Positions 41,926 through 52,319 of a stretch of DNA of 64,000 nt are shown piece by piece. Where the stretch lies: contig JALOAD010000008.1 of NCBI GenBank assembly GCA_023228995.1, forward strand, positions 21,509 to 85,508, given 5' to 3'. The position numbers and the translations under genes are program-made. The notes under the pieces were generated by a model that was not told where the DNA came from, did not search any database, and saw only the letters and a program-made list of their open reading frames with translations. How positions within the stretch are numbered: position 1 is the first letter of the stretch; the number at the start of each line of letters is the position of its first letter. Source of the DNA: Candidatus Muiribacterium halophilum (GTDB lineage: Bacteria; Muiribacteriota; Muiribacteriia; Muiribacteriales; Muiribacteriaceae).

Positions 41926-44800
41926 ATTTCCTAAAAATTCTCATTATCGCAGGAAAAATTAATAGATTAAAAATAAACGAAAAAAGAATTCCAAATACAA
42001 GAGTTATAGCAACAGGTATTCTTAATTCTTTTGAAGAGCCTACAATCATTGGTAAAGCACCTGAAATTGTTGTTATTGAAGTTATCATTACAGCATTAAT
42101 TCTTGAGGAAACAGCTTTTATAATATTTTTTTTACGAATATATTCTGAAAGTAAAATAATTGAATTATTAACAGTTATACCAGTTAAAATTACAAGTCCT
42201 AACATTGACATCATATTTACTGAAATTCCAAATAAATACCATGATAAAAAAGCACCTGCATAAGAAACTGGTATAAATATCATAACTGGTAGAGGAAGTA
42301 AAAACGATTCATATTGCATAACAAGCACAAGGTAAATCAATATTATTGTAATTATAAGAGCTTTTAACATGCTTTCAATCATATTATCTTTTAAATCTTT
42401 AATTCCAGAAAATTCAACATTTCCATCAATATCAGCAGTTTTTTCCTCAAGAGAATGTATTACTTCTTCAATATCATCAATTACAGGAAAGGAAAATCCA
42501 ATACTTCTTTTACCTTCTTTTCTTATAATAGGTATAATTTCTTTTTTTTCTGAAATTTCACTTATTTCTTTTAATTTAACTTTAGTTTTATTCTGTGAAA
42601 TAATAGTTAATTCACTTATTTCTGTAAAAACAGCATTTTTAACTATTTCTAAAGTATAAACATCATCAAAAAAAAGATCAGTAATTATATTTTTACCTAA
42701 AACTGCCTGAAGTGAATATTTTATATCTTCAATATCAATTCCAAGAAGTTTCATTTTAGAAATATCAGGTTGTATAATTATATTATTTGAAGAAAAAACT
42801 TTTTTATAAGTCATAGGGATATCTATATTTTCTTCCATAAATTCTTGTATATTATAAAGTGTATTCATATTATCTGAATAAATATCCATTTTTAATTCAA
42901 GTCTAAATGGTTCTGGTATATCCCAGCTTGGATTTTTTATTATTTCATAATTCAATCCTCTAAGAACAACATAATTTTTTATTTTATTAAATATTTCATA
43001 TTTATTTTCATTTTTTTGAGATTTCCTAATAACTGTTATTTGTTTTTCATTATAATCAATAGATATAACATAGTTTTCTTTTAAAGTAATATCAGAAAGA
43101 AAATTACCCAAATTTGCAGCTTCAAATGTAATACTATCTTCTGAATATCTTGTACATTCAATTCTTATATAAATTTGTTCTTCAACATAATCTGGTAAAA
43201 ATTCTGTTTTTACATTTTTAAAAAGATACACTGATAATATTATTGATAAAAAGACAAAAAACACAGATATAAACTTTTTTTTATAAAAAAATACACTTAA
43301 AACAAGTATTGCTCTTTTAATATAAAAAGTTAATGACTTTTTCCGTTTTAAATTTATATTTCCTTTAAATAATACTTTAAATAATGAAGGTATTAAAAAA
43401 AAAGCTAAAAATAATGAGATTATAAGAGTAGAACTTATTGCAATTGCTTGCTGAGAATAAAAACGACCAGGAAGACCTGTTATCCATACAACAGGAACAA
43501 ATGCAATTATTGTTGTAAGAACTGATGATATTACAGGTGACATTGTAGCTTTTAAAGTTTTTGAAATATAATTTTTATTACCAAGTTTTTTATAATAATA
43601 AAGTTTTTCTCCTACAACAAGTGAATTATCAACAATAATACCAACACTTATAGCAAGAGCAGATAATGACATTATATTTAAATTGACTTTTAAAATATAC
43701 ATTATCAAAAAATTTATACCAATAGCAAAAGGTATTACAGATGATATTATAAGAGAAAGTTTTATTTCTCTAAAAAATAAATATATTACAAAAAATGTAA
43801 TTATAAAAGAAAAAAACACAGCATAATACATTTCATAAATACTTTCTTTAATATATTCTGATAAATCCCATGCGATATTTATTTTATCTGGATTTTCATT
43901 TATTATTTCTTTAACTTTTTGAGATAACTCTACAAGATTTGAATTTCCAGAAGGATGAAGTTCAATTATAGAAAGCCTTTCACTACCTGAAAATGAAATA
44001 TCTTTTTCTTGATTAACAGATACAATTTGGGCAATATCTCCTAACTTTATTGTTTTATTTTCAACTTTATCAATTTCTATAGGTATTTTATTAATATCAT
44101 CAATGTTTTTATAAGCTCCTTTTATATTCACCGATGCTTTTGAACCTGATATATCTGCTTCACCTCCTGGAAAATCAAAATTATTATCTTTTATTGTATT
44201 AAATATTTTTTTATAGGAAATTCCAAGATTTGATATTTTTTGATGATAAAAAGTTATAAAATATTTTTTTTCAGGAATTCCTCTAATATTAGCCTGAGCA
44301 ATTCCATTTATACTCTCAAGTCTTTTTTTTAAAATATCAGATTTTTCTTTTGTTTTTTCTAGATTATTGTGTTTTTCAAATGAAAGAATTATAAAAGGAA
44401 AAGATTGTGGATCATAGAATTTAATAACAGGTATATCACATTCTTCAGGTAAAGCATTCCATATAGTCTCAATTTTTTCTCTAACTTTTGTATAAAGACT
44501 ATCTATATTAATTTCATCATTTTGTCTAAATACAAGATATATTATACTTTTTTCATTATATGAAAAGGATTTTACATAATCAAGACCTGATACAACAGTT
44601 ACAGATTTTTCTATTTTTTCCGTAACTTTTTTTTCAACTTCAGATGCTCCTGCTCCTTTATAGGAAGTTTCTATAATCATCATTGGATAATTTATTTCAG
44701 GAAGTATAGATAATGGAATTTTAAAAAATGAAATTAAACCTAAAAAAAGAAATAAAATAAAAAAAGCAATTACTCCAAGTGGAGAATTAAATATTTTCAT
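41912..44800 (-). CDS. RND-family efflux permease (first of a pair)
   Basis: 962 residues with the HAE1-type layout: TM1 at the N-terminus (GVIAFFILFLFLGLISFF), a first porter loop, helices 2-6, a second porter loop and helices 7-12. TM4 has GIIVDNSLVVGEK (Asp kept, next Asp replaced by Asn) and TM10 has TGITVNNSIILLSEY. It lies 24 bp after the membrane fusion protein gene and overlaps the second permease. It would export compounds across both membranes with the adjacent MFP and TolC-like protein, driven by ion-motive force. The substrate is unknown; lipids or envelope parts are conceivable given the Lnt neighbour. Confidence 0.93.
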   Translation of the reverse strand: MKIFNSPLGVIAFFILFLFLGLISFFKIPLSILPEINYPMMIIETSYKGAGASEVEKKVTEKIEKSVTVVSGLDYVKSFSYNEKSIIYLVFRQNDEINIDSLYTKVREKIETIWNALPEECDIPVIKFYDPQSFPFIILSFEKHNNLEKTKEKSDILKKRLESINGIAQANIRGIPEKKYFITFYHQKISNLGISYKKIFNTIKDNNFDFPGGEADISGSKASVNIKGAYKNIDDINKIPIEIDKVENKTIKLGDIAQIVSVNQEKDISFSGSERLSIIELHPSGNSNLVELSQKVKEIINENPDKINIAWDLSEYIKESIYEMYYAVFFSFIITFFVIYLFFREIKLSLIISSVIPFAIGINFLIMYILKVNLNIMSLSALAISVGIIVDNSLVVGEKLYYYKKLGNKNYISKTLKATMSPVISSVLTTIIAFVPVVWITGLPGRFYSQQAIAISSTLIISLFLAFFLIPSLFKVLFKGNINLKRKKSLTFYIKRAILVLSVFFYKKKFISVFFVFLSIILSVYLFKNVKTEFLPDYVEEQIYIRIECTRYSEDSITFEAANLGNFLSDITLKENYVISIDYNEKQITVIRKSQKNENKYEIFNKIKNYVVLRGLNYEIIKNPSWDIPEPFRLELKMDIYSDNMNTLYNIQEFMEENIDIPMTYKKVFSSNNIIIQPDISKMKLLGIDIEDIKYSLQAVLGKNIITDLFFDDVYTLEIVKNAVFTEISELTIISQNKTKVKLKEISEISEKKEIIPIIRKEGKRSIGFSFPVIDDIEEVIHSLEEKTADIDGNVEFSGIKDLKDNMIESMLKALIITIILIYLVLVMQYESFLLPLPVMIFIPVSYAGAFLSWYLFGISVNMMSMLGLVILTGITVNNSIILLSEYIRKKNIIKAVSSRINAVMITSITTISGALPMIVGSSKELRIPVAITLVFGILFSFIFNLLIFPAIMRIFRKYGNA

Positions 44801-44824
44801 AAAATCACCTTAAATCTCCTTAAA

Positions 44825-46114
44825 TCACTTTATTACTTTAACTGTAGCAAGATCCCTAACTCTATCAATTCCTTCACTTATAACTATATCATTTTCGGAT
44901 AATCCAGAAAGTATCTCGACAACACCATCTTTTTCAAATCCTGTAGTAATAAGAGTTTTAACTGCAACATTGTTCTTTACTTTAAATACAAATGAACTGT
45001 TTCCTGTCTTTCTTATTATATTCCCATGAATAAAAATTCCTTTCTTTTTTTCAGAATTTGAAAAATCTACTCTACAAAACATACCAGGTCTTATTAGATT
45101 ATTATTATTTGATAATTTTATTTCAACAGGAAAACTTCTGCTTGTCATATCTATAACTGGTTTTACAGAATAAACAAGTCCTATAAAAGTGTTTTTTTTC
45201 ATTGCATCAAATACTATTGAAGCTTCTTTATCTTTTTCAACCTTGAATATATCTGATTCGCTTACATTAACACTCACAAGTATATCTGATATATCGATTA
45301 TTCTAAATAGAAACGGTTCTGAACCATCAATTTGCATATTTTCAATAATATCTAGTTCTGAGATTATGCCATTTATAGGAGCTTTTACACTGAATTTTTC
45401 AAGTTCCATATTAAGTCTTTCAAGTTCAAGTTGTGATTTTTTTATATTGTTATCAGCCTGTTTAATAATAATATCAAATTTTTCAAGTCTTAAATTCTTT
45501 TCTTTACTAAACATCTTCATTAATGTATCGTAATTTGATTTTGCAGCTTTAAGATCTATTTCTGTTTTTTCAAGCTCTCTTTCTGCACTTTTTAATTCTT
45601 CAAGAGTTGCAGCATTTATCCTAAAAAGTTGTTTTTTTGTTTCAACTTCATCATTAGCTTTATTAAAATATATTTGTTTTCTAAGATAATCAGCTTCTGA
45701 TTCAGTAAGTTCTTTTTCAATACCAAAAACCTGTTCTTCTTTTTCTACTTGAGCTTTTTGCTTTCCACTCTTACTATCTTCAAATCTAAGTTTTTCTTGA
45801 GAAATTGATAGTCTATGTTCTCTATCTTCAAACTCAACAACAACATCTCCTTTTTTGACAATATCTCCTTCTCTAAAATAGATTTTTTTTATTTTAGAAG
45901 ACATAAGATCAGATTTTACATTTATTTCTTTAATTGGATGAGCAGTTCCTGCAATACTTGCTGAATAATCTAATTCTGATATTTTAATATCTATGGTCTT
46001 TACAGATATTTCTTCTATTTCATCACTTGATGCTTTAGATAGTTTTTCACAACCTGTCATTAAAAATATAAAAAAAATTGAAATTAAAAATGTTTTTTTA
46101 AAAACTGATATCAT
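44825..46114 (-). CDS. Membrane fusion lipoprotein of the RND system (HlyD/AcrA family)
   Basis: 429 residues from the ATG at 46114. The lipobox LMTGC near residue 21 predicts a lipid-anchored periplasmic adaptor. It is followed by a split lipoyl domain (KKGDVVVEFEDREH and VKAPINGIISELDI), a long coiled-coil hairpin (residues 90-230, rich in Glu and Lys), a beta-barrel and a membrane-proximal domain (IVISEGIDRVRDLATVKV). It overlaps the TolC-like gene by 17 bp and precedes the permeases. It links inner membrane pump and outer membrane channel. Confidence 0.93.
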   Translation of the reverse strand: MISVFKKTFLISIFFIFLMTGCEKLSKASSDEIEEISVKTIDIKISELDYSASIAGTAHPIKEINVKSDLMSSKIKKIYFREGDIVKKGDVVVEFEDREHRLSISQEKLRFEDSKSGKQKAQVEKEEQVFGIEKELTESEADYLRKQIYFNKANDEVETKKQLFRINAATLEELKSAERELEKTEIDLKAAKSNYDTLMKMFSKEKNLRLEKFDIIIKQADNNIKKSQLELERLNMELEKFSVKAPINGIISELDIIENMQIDGSEPFLFRIIDISDILVSVNVSESDIFKVEKDKEASIVFDAMKKNTFIGLVYSVKPVIDMTSRSFPVEIKLSNNNNLIRPGMFCRVDFSNSEKKKGIFIHGNIIRKTGNSSFVFKVKNNVAVKTLITTGFEKDGVVEILSGLSENDIVISEGIDRVRDLATVKVIK

Positions 46115-47492
46115 CAATTACTCCAGTAATGTATTTATAGTATATAAAATCTGATTTATACTGAAAACTAGCTTCAATATATTTTTCTGTTTCAAGTAGA
46201 CTTTCAACATGATGTTCAAGCAATTCAGGCATAAGAAATTTTCCTATTCTGAACTTTTCTTCTTCTATTTTAAGTTTTTCTTCGTATAAACTTACTGTTT
46301 TTTGTTGGGAAAGTATTTGATGCCTTGAGTTTATAAGATTTCTAATGCTTTTTTTCAATTCTATTTCCAATTCTTTTTTATATTGATTATATCTAATTTC
46401 TAAAACTTCTTTTTCAATTTCACTTTGAGTTATCTGAGATCTATCAACTCCTCTTTCAAAAAGATCAAATCTTATTTTATCAGTTATAAGAACTGTATCT
46501 TCAAGATAACTTGAATTTGGTTTTCTTCCTATTTCTTCATAATCTCTTGATAATTTAACTGAATGCCAATTTAAAGGTTTTTCATATATAAGACTATATT
46601 TGTAACCAGATTTATTCAAAGGATATGAAAATTCACCTTTTGAAGAATCAAATGTTCCACCTCGATTATATTCAAAATTCATATAAAGTTTTTCCTCAGG
46701 TAAAGTTAAAGAATGTTTTAAACTATATATATCTTTTTCTATTTTAATTGACTGAAATTCTTTAAGAAGTTTTTGACTCTTTATAATATCAACATTGTAA
46801 TCTGGTATAATATCCATATCTACAGGTATATCTTCAAGATCTTCTGGTTCTTTCACCAAAAAACCACATTCGATTGCAAGATTATAAAATGAATTATAAA
46901 ATTTTCTTTCAGCAATCATAGCTTTATATTTAAGCTTACCAGTTTCTTTAACAGCATCAACATAATCAAGTCTGTTTATTTGTCCAAGTTCATAAGTATT
47001 TTCAAAAATTGTTATAAGTTTTTCAGCTCTGGAAAGAATTTCTTTGCTTATTGTATATAATCTATAATTTTTTAAAGCATCTAAATAATATGAAAATAAT
47101 TCAAGTTTCTTTTTTTCTTTTGTAGATTCAAATAATAAACGGGCAAGTTCAAGTTCTTTTTTTCTCAATATTATTCCTTTAGTTATCTGACCATTAAACG
47201 ATAAAGGTGCATTCATAATTATTTTTGCAAAAGGTTCATGATCTTCTTGTGGAGTTGCAGTTAAAGAAGAATTAAGCGTATTTGTTATAGTATCTGATAA
47301 TTCAAATGCTAAAGATGGATATGAAGTTTTTTTAGCTTCAAACACTTTCCATTTTTCAGTTTCTATGTTTTTTCTAAGACGATTTATTTGCTCATTATTT
47401 TCATACATTGAAGAAAGACATTCTGAAAAATTCAATGAATATATATTAACAATCAATAAAAAAATATATATAAGACATAATTTTTTTGTCAT
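46098..47492 (-). CDS. TolC-family outer membrane efflux protein
   Basis: 464 residues. A signal sequence (LCLIYIFLLIVNIYS) is followed by two repeats of long helices typical of outer membrane factors. Examples are INRLRKNIETEKWKVFEAKK in the first and EIRYNQYKKELEIELKKSIR in the second, with beta segments between. It would form the trimeric channel for the adjacent RND pumps. Start overlaps the lnt stop by 4 bp (ATGA). No lipobox is evident. Confidence 0.9.
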   Translation of the reverse strand: MTKKLCLIYIFLLIVNIYSLNFSECLSSMYENNEQINRLRKNIETEKWKVFEAKKTSYPSLAFELSDTITNTLNSSLTATPQEDHEPFAKIIMNAPLSFNGQITKGIILRKKELELARLLFESTKEKKKLELFSYYLDALKNYRLYTISKEILSRAEKLITIFENTYELGQINRLDYVDAVKETGKLKYKAMIAERKFYNSFYNLAIECGFLVKEPEDLEDIPVDMDIIPDYNVDIIKSQKLLKEFQSIKIEKDIYSLKHSLTLPEEKLYMNFEYNRGGTFDSSKGEFSYPLNKSGYKYSLIYEKPLNWHSVKLSRDYEEIGRKPNSSYLEDTVLITDKIRFDLFERGVDRSQITQSEIEKEVLEIRYNQYKKELEIELKKSIRNLINSRHQILSQQKTVSLYEEKLKIEEEKFRIGKFLMPELLEHHVESLLETEKYIEASFQYKSDFIYYKYITGVIDDISF

Positions 47493-48871
47493 AATACCAC
47501 ACTTAAAATAAATAAAAATATCATTAATAATATAATATAATAATAATAGCTTGAAAACAATGAATTTTGCTTATTTTTATTTAAAACAATACTTTCTGAA
47601 AAAATACATGTTTCAAAAAGATTACTTTCAGATTTAATAACTCCAAAAGGTGATATAAACATACTAATTCCACTCTGAGCAGCTCTTATCAACCATTTTT
47701 TATTTTCACAAGCTCTAAAAACAGAATAAGCAGAGTGTAAATAACTAATTACTGTTTTATTAAAACCAGCATCATTTGTATTTACAACAATAAAATCTGC
47801 ATTTTTATCAGTATTTCTTCTTACAATATCTTCAAAAGCAGATTCAAAACAAATAACTGCTGATATTTTCCCGTTTTCATCTCCAATTGATTCAAACACT
47901 TCACCTTTTTTATAAAAATCTTCTACAAAAGGAACTGTCTTAATTTTATCATATCTGTATTCAATATTGTTTTTTAAGTAAAATACAGAATTAGTTTCAA
48001 CTTCTTTTTCAAGGTGACTGGTTCCAACAATAAAATCAGTTTTATATTTATTATTAAGTGATTTAAAAAATTCTCTATAATACAGATTGTTTTTTTTAAA
48101 AAGTGAACGATGAATAGCAGTTTCAGGCCATATTACAATATCATTATCAATTGCAGCTTTTTTGGTTAATTCAAAATAAACATTTTCAATACTATTTGCA
48201 TATTTAATTTTAAATTCTTCCATGCTATACATCCATATAGGAATACTTCCCTGAATAACTGCAATATTTAATTTTTTACCATTTGAAACCTCATTATATA
48301 TAAAAGTTAATGGGATTAAAAAACAAATACATAAAATAATTAAATATAAATAATATTTTTTTATGTTATAAAGCCAATAATTAAAGAGTAATATTAATAT
48401 TGAAACTCCATATATTCCAAAAAAAGAAGAATAATATACTATTCCAGGAATTTTATAAACTGAAAGTGCTATATTTGATGGACATGCAAAAGGTCCTAAA
48501 GTCCTAATATATTCAAAAAAAGGTATAAACATTATAGCAGAAAATATTCCTTTTTTTTTGTATAAATAAAAAAACATTCCAAACTCAAAAGAAAGAAGAA
48601 AAATTGAATAATAATATATTAAATTTCCATAACCTGTAAATCCTCTATATATAAGTACACCTGCTAAAAATCCTGCTAAAATTCCACATATAAGCGATTT
48701 TTTAATACTTATTTTTTCAACTATATAAAAAACAGGTATAAAAATAATTAATATTAAAAAACCAAAATTTCCAGGCATTGAAAGAAAAAGAAGATTTGCA
48801 AATAATATAATAAGTAAAATACTTAAATATTCTTTTTTTAAAATTTTATATATATTATTGAATAAGTGCAT
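47489..48871 (-). CDS. lnt: Apolipoprotein N-acyltransferase
   Basis: About 460 residues from the ATG at 48871 (GGAG five bases upstream). Six or more N-terminal membrane helices precede a nitrilase-fold domain with the catalytic triad Glu in VIWPETAIHR, Lys in YDKIKTVPFVE and Cys in AVICFESAFED, and a final C-terminal helix. It adds the third acyl chain to lipoproteins, a step typical of diderm bacteria that sort lipoproteins to the outer membrane. Its placement next to the lipoprotein adaptor of an efflux pump is unusual. Confidence 0.93.
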   Translation of the reverse strand: MHLFNNIYKILKKEYLSILLIILFANLLFLSMPGNFGFLILIIFIPVFYIVEKISIKKSLICGILAGFLAGVLIYRGFTGYGNLIYYYSIFLLSFEFGMFFYLYKKKGIFSAIMFIPFFEYIRTLGPFACPSNIALSVYKIPGIVYYSSFFGIYGVSILILLFNYWLYNIKKYYLYLIILCICFLIPLTFIYNEVSNGKKLNIAVIQGSIPIWMYSMEEFKIKYANSIENVYFELTKKAAIDNDIVIWPETAIHRSLFKKNNLYYREFFKSLNNKYKTDFIVGTSHLEKEVETNSVFYLKNNIEYRYDKIKTVPFVEDFYKKGEVFESIGDENGKISAVICFESAFEDIVRRNTDKNADFIVVNTNDAGFNKTVISYLHSAYSVFRACENKKWLIRAAQSGISMFISPFGVIKSESNLFETCIFSESIVLNKNKQNSLFSSYYYYIILLMIFLFILSVVL

Positions 48872-49403
48872 AACCACTCCAAAGTTTTAAAAAATCCTCT
48901 TTAAATAGAAATACCTCACCAAATTCAGGGTCAAATATAAAAAAATTATCATCATAAAAACTTTTTTTAAGAAAAACTACAAAATGATTATATTTCATCT
49001 GTATAATACATGGATTTTTAAAAATAGAAATATCTCCTTTAACACCTTTTAAAAACAAACCATATTTTTCTAAAGCTAATTGTATACTTTTTAAATTTGT
49101 TCCTTTATAACTATCAGTATCCATAATTTCGCCAAGTTTTTTTTCATTGACATGAATACCTGAAAGACTTAAAAAATATCTTGCTGTGGCAGGTCCACAT
49201 GTATAGTCTTCTGATTGCCTAAATTGATTCATTTTACGAATAATAAAACCATTATATGGAGTTTTAACTGGTGGTGAAAAACTAAATCTTTCAAAATTAT
49301 GATTTATAAGTTGATTTTTTTTGAAATTTTCAGTGTAAAATAAATAAACATATAGAAGAGATAATATAAATATAATTACAAAGATTAATCTTTTTCCTGA
49401 CAT
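48855..49403 (-). CDS. Membrane-anchored C39-like peptidase domain protein
   Basis: 182 residues. One N-terminal membrane anchor (LIFVIIFILSLLYVYLFY) is followed by a papain-fold C39-like domain: Cys in QSEDYTCGPATARYFLS, His in YNHFVVFLK and Asp in FIFDPEFG. C39 peptidases cleave after GG leader sequences or process envelope proteins. Here the domain faces the periplasm if the anchor is N-in. It overlaps both the TPR gene (19 bp) and lnt. Substrate unknown; processing of a partner from the same operon is possible. Confidence 0.85.
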   Translation of the reverse strand: MSGKRLIFVIIFILSLLYVYLFYTENFKKNQLINHNFERFSFSPPVKTPYNGFIIRKMNQFRQSEDYTCGPATARYFLSLSGIHVNEKKLGEIMDTDSYKGTNLKSIQLALEKYGLFLKGVKGDISIFKNPCIIQMKYNHFVVFLKKSFYDDNFFIFDPEFGEVFLFKEDFLKLWSGYALIQ

Positions 49404-50998
49404 TTCCTCGACCAGTCAGAAAAAGGATTTACATTAATACATTTTTTTTGATATTCAATTTTCATCTCTTCATTTTTGTCTTTTGTGAATATAATATAAA
49501 TGTTATAAAGAATTTCCTGAGATTTAGAATTTATCTGTTCGCATTTTAAAAAGTATTCAAGTGCTTTTTTTGTATCATTCATCTCTAAAAGCTCTTTTGC
49601 ATAAGCTAAATACAGATCATAATTATTGTTTATATTTTTTAATGCTTGTTCAAATACTATTAAAACTTTTGAAAAACTGTTTTTCAATTTATATATTTCA
49701 ATTAAAAGTTCATAAGGAGCATATTCATTGGGATTTTTTTTTATAAGTAATTTTGAAAATTCAATACCTTCTGAATATCTTTGGGTTCTAATACAAGCTC
49801 TTATTAAAAGATACATTATAGCAGAAGAATCCTCTATTCTATGAAAAGCTTTTAAAAGAATGTCATAAGCATCTTGAAAATTTTTGTTTTTTAACAAAAG
49901 TTTACCAAATTGTATATATGGTTCTTCATTATTAGGATTTATCTTTATAGTTTTTTTATAATAATCACCTGCAATTTCAAATTTTTCCATATTTTCATAG
50001 TTAACAGCAAGATTAAGAAGGAGTTCTGGATCATTTGCTTCAATTTTTTCAGCTTCAGACAAAATATCAACAGCTTCTTTATATTTACCTTGAATTGCAT
50101 ATATCATAGAAAGATTCATTTGATTTTTAATATTAAAAGGATCTTTTCTGCAAATATCCCTATATATCTCAATTGCTTTTGTATAATCTCCTTTTTTGGC
50201 CCAAACAAGACCACTAGCTGCAAGTACATTATAATTGTCAGGTTCAAGTTCTAAAGCTTTTTCATACATTTCAAGTGATTTTTCAAATTCATTCTTTTTT
50301 TCATAAAGATTTCCAAGATTTGCATAAACTCCAAAATCAACAGCATTCATTTCAACAAGTTTTAAAAACTTACTTATAGCAATTTCTATCATCCCCATTT
50401 TAGAATATGTTATTGCTTGATTAAAAAAAGGTTCTACTTCATTTGGTGCAATATTTTCTAAATCTTCCCAAATTCTCAAAGCATTGTTAAAATCTTCCAT
50501 TTTTGCATAAACAACACCCAAATTATTCATAATAAGTCGATTTGAAGGATTTTGCTTAAGACCTTTTATTAAAATATCTCTAGCTTCTTCTATTTTATTT
50601 TGTTTTAAAAAAAGATTTGTAAGATTAAGATAAGAATAAACACTTTCTGGATTAAGTTCTATTACTTTAAAAAAATGAAATATAGAATCTTCAAAATGTT
50701 TAAAATTAGAATAAATTATCCCTGCATTATAATGAGCTTCCCAATAATTAGGTGATAATTCAATGGTTTTTTTAAGGTTTTCCAGTGCTTCTCCTGCCAT
50801 GTTATTTCTAATACAAAAATCAGATAATTTAAAATAACTCTCAGCACTAAAGGGATTAAATTCAATTTCTTCTTTAAATTTTTTTAAATCCTCATCAAAA
50901 TTATCTCCCACAGGAGAAGCATCAGAATATTGAGGGTTATTATCCAGTATTTTGTTTAAGTCAATTATTTTATTGTCTTTGTCTTTCCGATAATCCAT
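49385..50998 (-). CDS. Multi-TPR protein
   Basis: 537 residues made almost entirely of TPR units, about 13 copies from residue 40 to 520, with recognisable consensus such as AHYNAGIIYSNFKHFEDSI and VYANLGNLYEKKNEFEKSLE. No signal peptide, so cytoplasmic. It overlaps the NtrC-type regulator gene by 29 bp and the C39-like gene by 19 bp. It probably acts as a scaffold. Its position right after the two-component pair may indicate a role in assembly of the envelope system encoded downstream. Confidence 0.9.
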   Translation of the reverse strand: MDYRKDKDNKIIDLNKILDNNPQYSDASPVGDNFDEDLKKFKEEIEFNPFSAESYFKLSDFCIRNNMAGEALENLKKTIELSPNYWEAHYNAGIIYSNFKHFEDSIFHFFKVIELNPESVYSYLNLTNLFLKQNKIEEARDILIKGLKQNPSNRLIMNNLGVVYAKMEDFNNALRIWEDLENIAPNEVEPFFNQAITYSKMGMIEIAISKFLKLVEMNAVDFGVYANLGNLYEKKNEFEKSLEMYEKALELEPDNYNVLAASGLVWAKKGDYTKAIEIYRDICRKDPFNIKNQMNLSMIYAIQGKYKEAVDILSEAEKIEANDPELLLNLAVNYENMEKFEIAGDYYKKTIKINPNNEEPYIQFGKLLLKNKNFQDAYDILLKAFHRIEDSSAIMYLLIRACIRTQRYSEGIEFSKLLIKKNPNEYAPYELLIEIYKLKNSFSKVLIVFEQALKNINNNYDLYLAYAKELLEMNDTKKALEYFLKCEQINSKSQEILYNIYIIFTKDKNEEMKIEYQKKCINVNPFSDWSRKCQEKD

Positions 50999-52319
50999 AT
51001 TTTTTCATTTTATTATACAGTGTTTTTCTGTCAATTCCAAGAATTTTTGCAGCTTGACTAATATTATGTCCATATTCACTTAGAATATTAAGAATATGTT
51101 GTTTCTCAATTTCTTCAAGTGAACGTGTTCCTGATATAATAGCTATATTACCTGAAAACATTGAATCTGGAAGATCTTTAAGCGATAATTTGTCTTCTTC
51201 AGCAAAAATAACTGCATGTTGAACAACATTTTCAAGCTCTCTTACATTGCCTGGCCAATTATAATTTGCAAATTTATCAATAACTTCTTTTTTAAAACCT
51301 TTTACAGATTTACCAAATTCCGAATTATATTTTTCAAGAAAATGCTCTGCTAAAAGCATAATATCTTCCTTTTTTTCTCTAAGTGGAGGAAGTTTTATAT
51401 TAACAACATTTAATCTAAAATAAAGATCTTCTCTAAATTTACCCTGTTTTATCTGTTCAACAAGATCTTGATTTGTCGATGCTATAACTCTAGTATTTAT
51501 ATTTATACTTTTTGTAGAACCAAGAGGTTCTATAGTTTTATTCTGAAGAACTCTAAGGAGTTTTGCTTGAAGATTCAATTCCATATCTCCAATTTCATCA
51601 AGAAGAATACTTCCTGATTCTGCCATTTCAAATCTACCTTTTCTTGATTTGTCAGCACCTGTAAATGCACCTTTTTCAACGCCAAAAAGTTCAGATTCAA
51701 GAAGAGCGTCCGGCAATGCTGAGCAATTAACCTTTACAAATGGAAAATCTTTTCTTTTACTATTAAAATGAATTGCATTTGCAACGATTTCCTTGCCTGT
51801 TCCAGATTCGCCGGTAATAAGTACAGTAACATCTAAAATGCAAACTTTTTCTATTGTCTCAAAAATTTTTTTCATCTGTGCTGATTTTCCAATTATATTA
51901 GAAAATTCAAACCTTTCATTTATTATCTTTTTTAATTCAGTATTTTCCTCTTTCATATTTATTTCATTTACAACTTTTTTTATAACAGTATCAACCTGTT
52001 CCATAGAAAAAGGTTTTGTTATAAAATAAAAAACACCTAATTTACCAGCTTCAAAAGCTTTTTCAAAAGTACCATAACCAGTCATTATTATACTTACAAT
52101 ATTTTGATTAATCTTCAAAGCTTCTCTAACAAGTTCAATTCCGTCAGAACTTCCAAGTCTAAGATCAGTTATCATAATATCAATAGTATTTTCTTTTAAA
52201 CTTTCAATTGCTTCATCATAACAATAAGCTTTATATACTTTAAAACCTGACTCATCAAGATGAAGGCTTAGACTATTACAAATAAGTTCTTCATCATCGA
52301 CAACGAGTATTCTTATCAT
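50970..52319 (-). CDS. NtrC-family sigma-54-dependent response regulator
   Basis: 449 residues. The receiver domain has phospho-acceptor Asp52 in MITDLRLGSSDG. The AAA+ domain carries Walker A GESGTGKE, the sigma-54 contact loop GAFTGADKS, and Walker B SILLDEIGDM. The C-terminal Fis-type helix-turn-helix is HNISQAAKILGIDRKTLYNK. All parts for activating sigma-54 promoters are intact. It overlaps the kinase gene by 4 bp. No clear TGGCAC-N5-TTGC promoter was found by eye in the window. Confidence 0.95.
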   Translation of the reverse strand: MIRILVVDDEELICNSLSLHLDESGFKVYKAYCYDEAIESLKENTIDIMITDLRLGSSDGIELVREALKINQNIVSIIMTGYGTFEKAFEAGKLGVFYFITKPFSMEQVDTVIKKVVNEINMKEENTELKKIINERFEFSNIIGKSAQMKKIFETIEKVCILDVTVLITGESGTGKEIVANAIHFNSKRKDFPFVKVNCSALPDALLESELFGVEKGAFTGADKSRKGRFEMAESGSILLDEIGDMELNLQAKLLRVLQNKTIEPLGSTKSININTRVIASTNQDLVEQIKQGKFREDLYFRLNVVNIKLPPLREKKEDIMLLAEHFLEKYNSEFGKSVKGFKKEVIDKFANYNWPGNVRELENVVQHAVIFAEEDKLSLKDLPDSMFSGNIAIISGTRSLEEIEKQHILNILSEYGHNISQAAKILGIDRKTLYNKMKKYGLSERQRQ

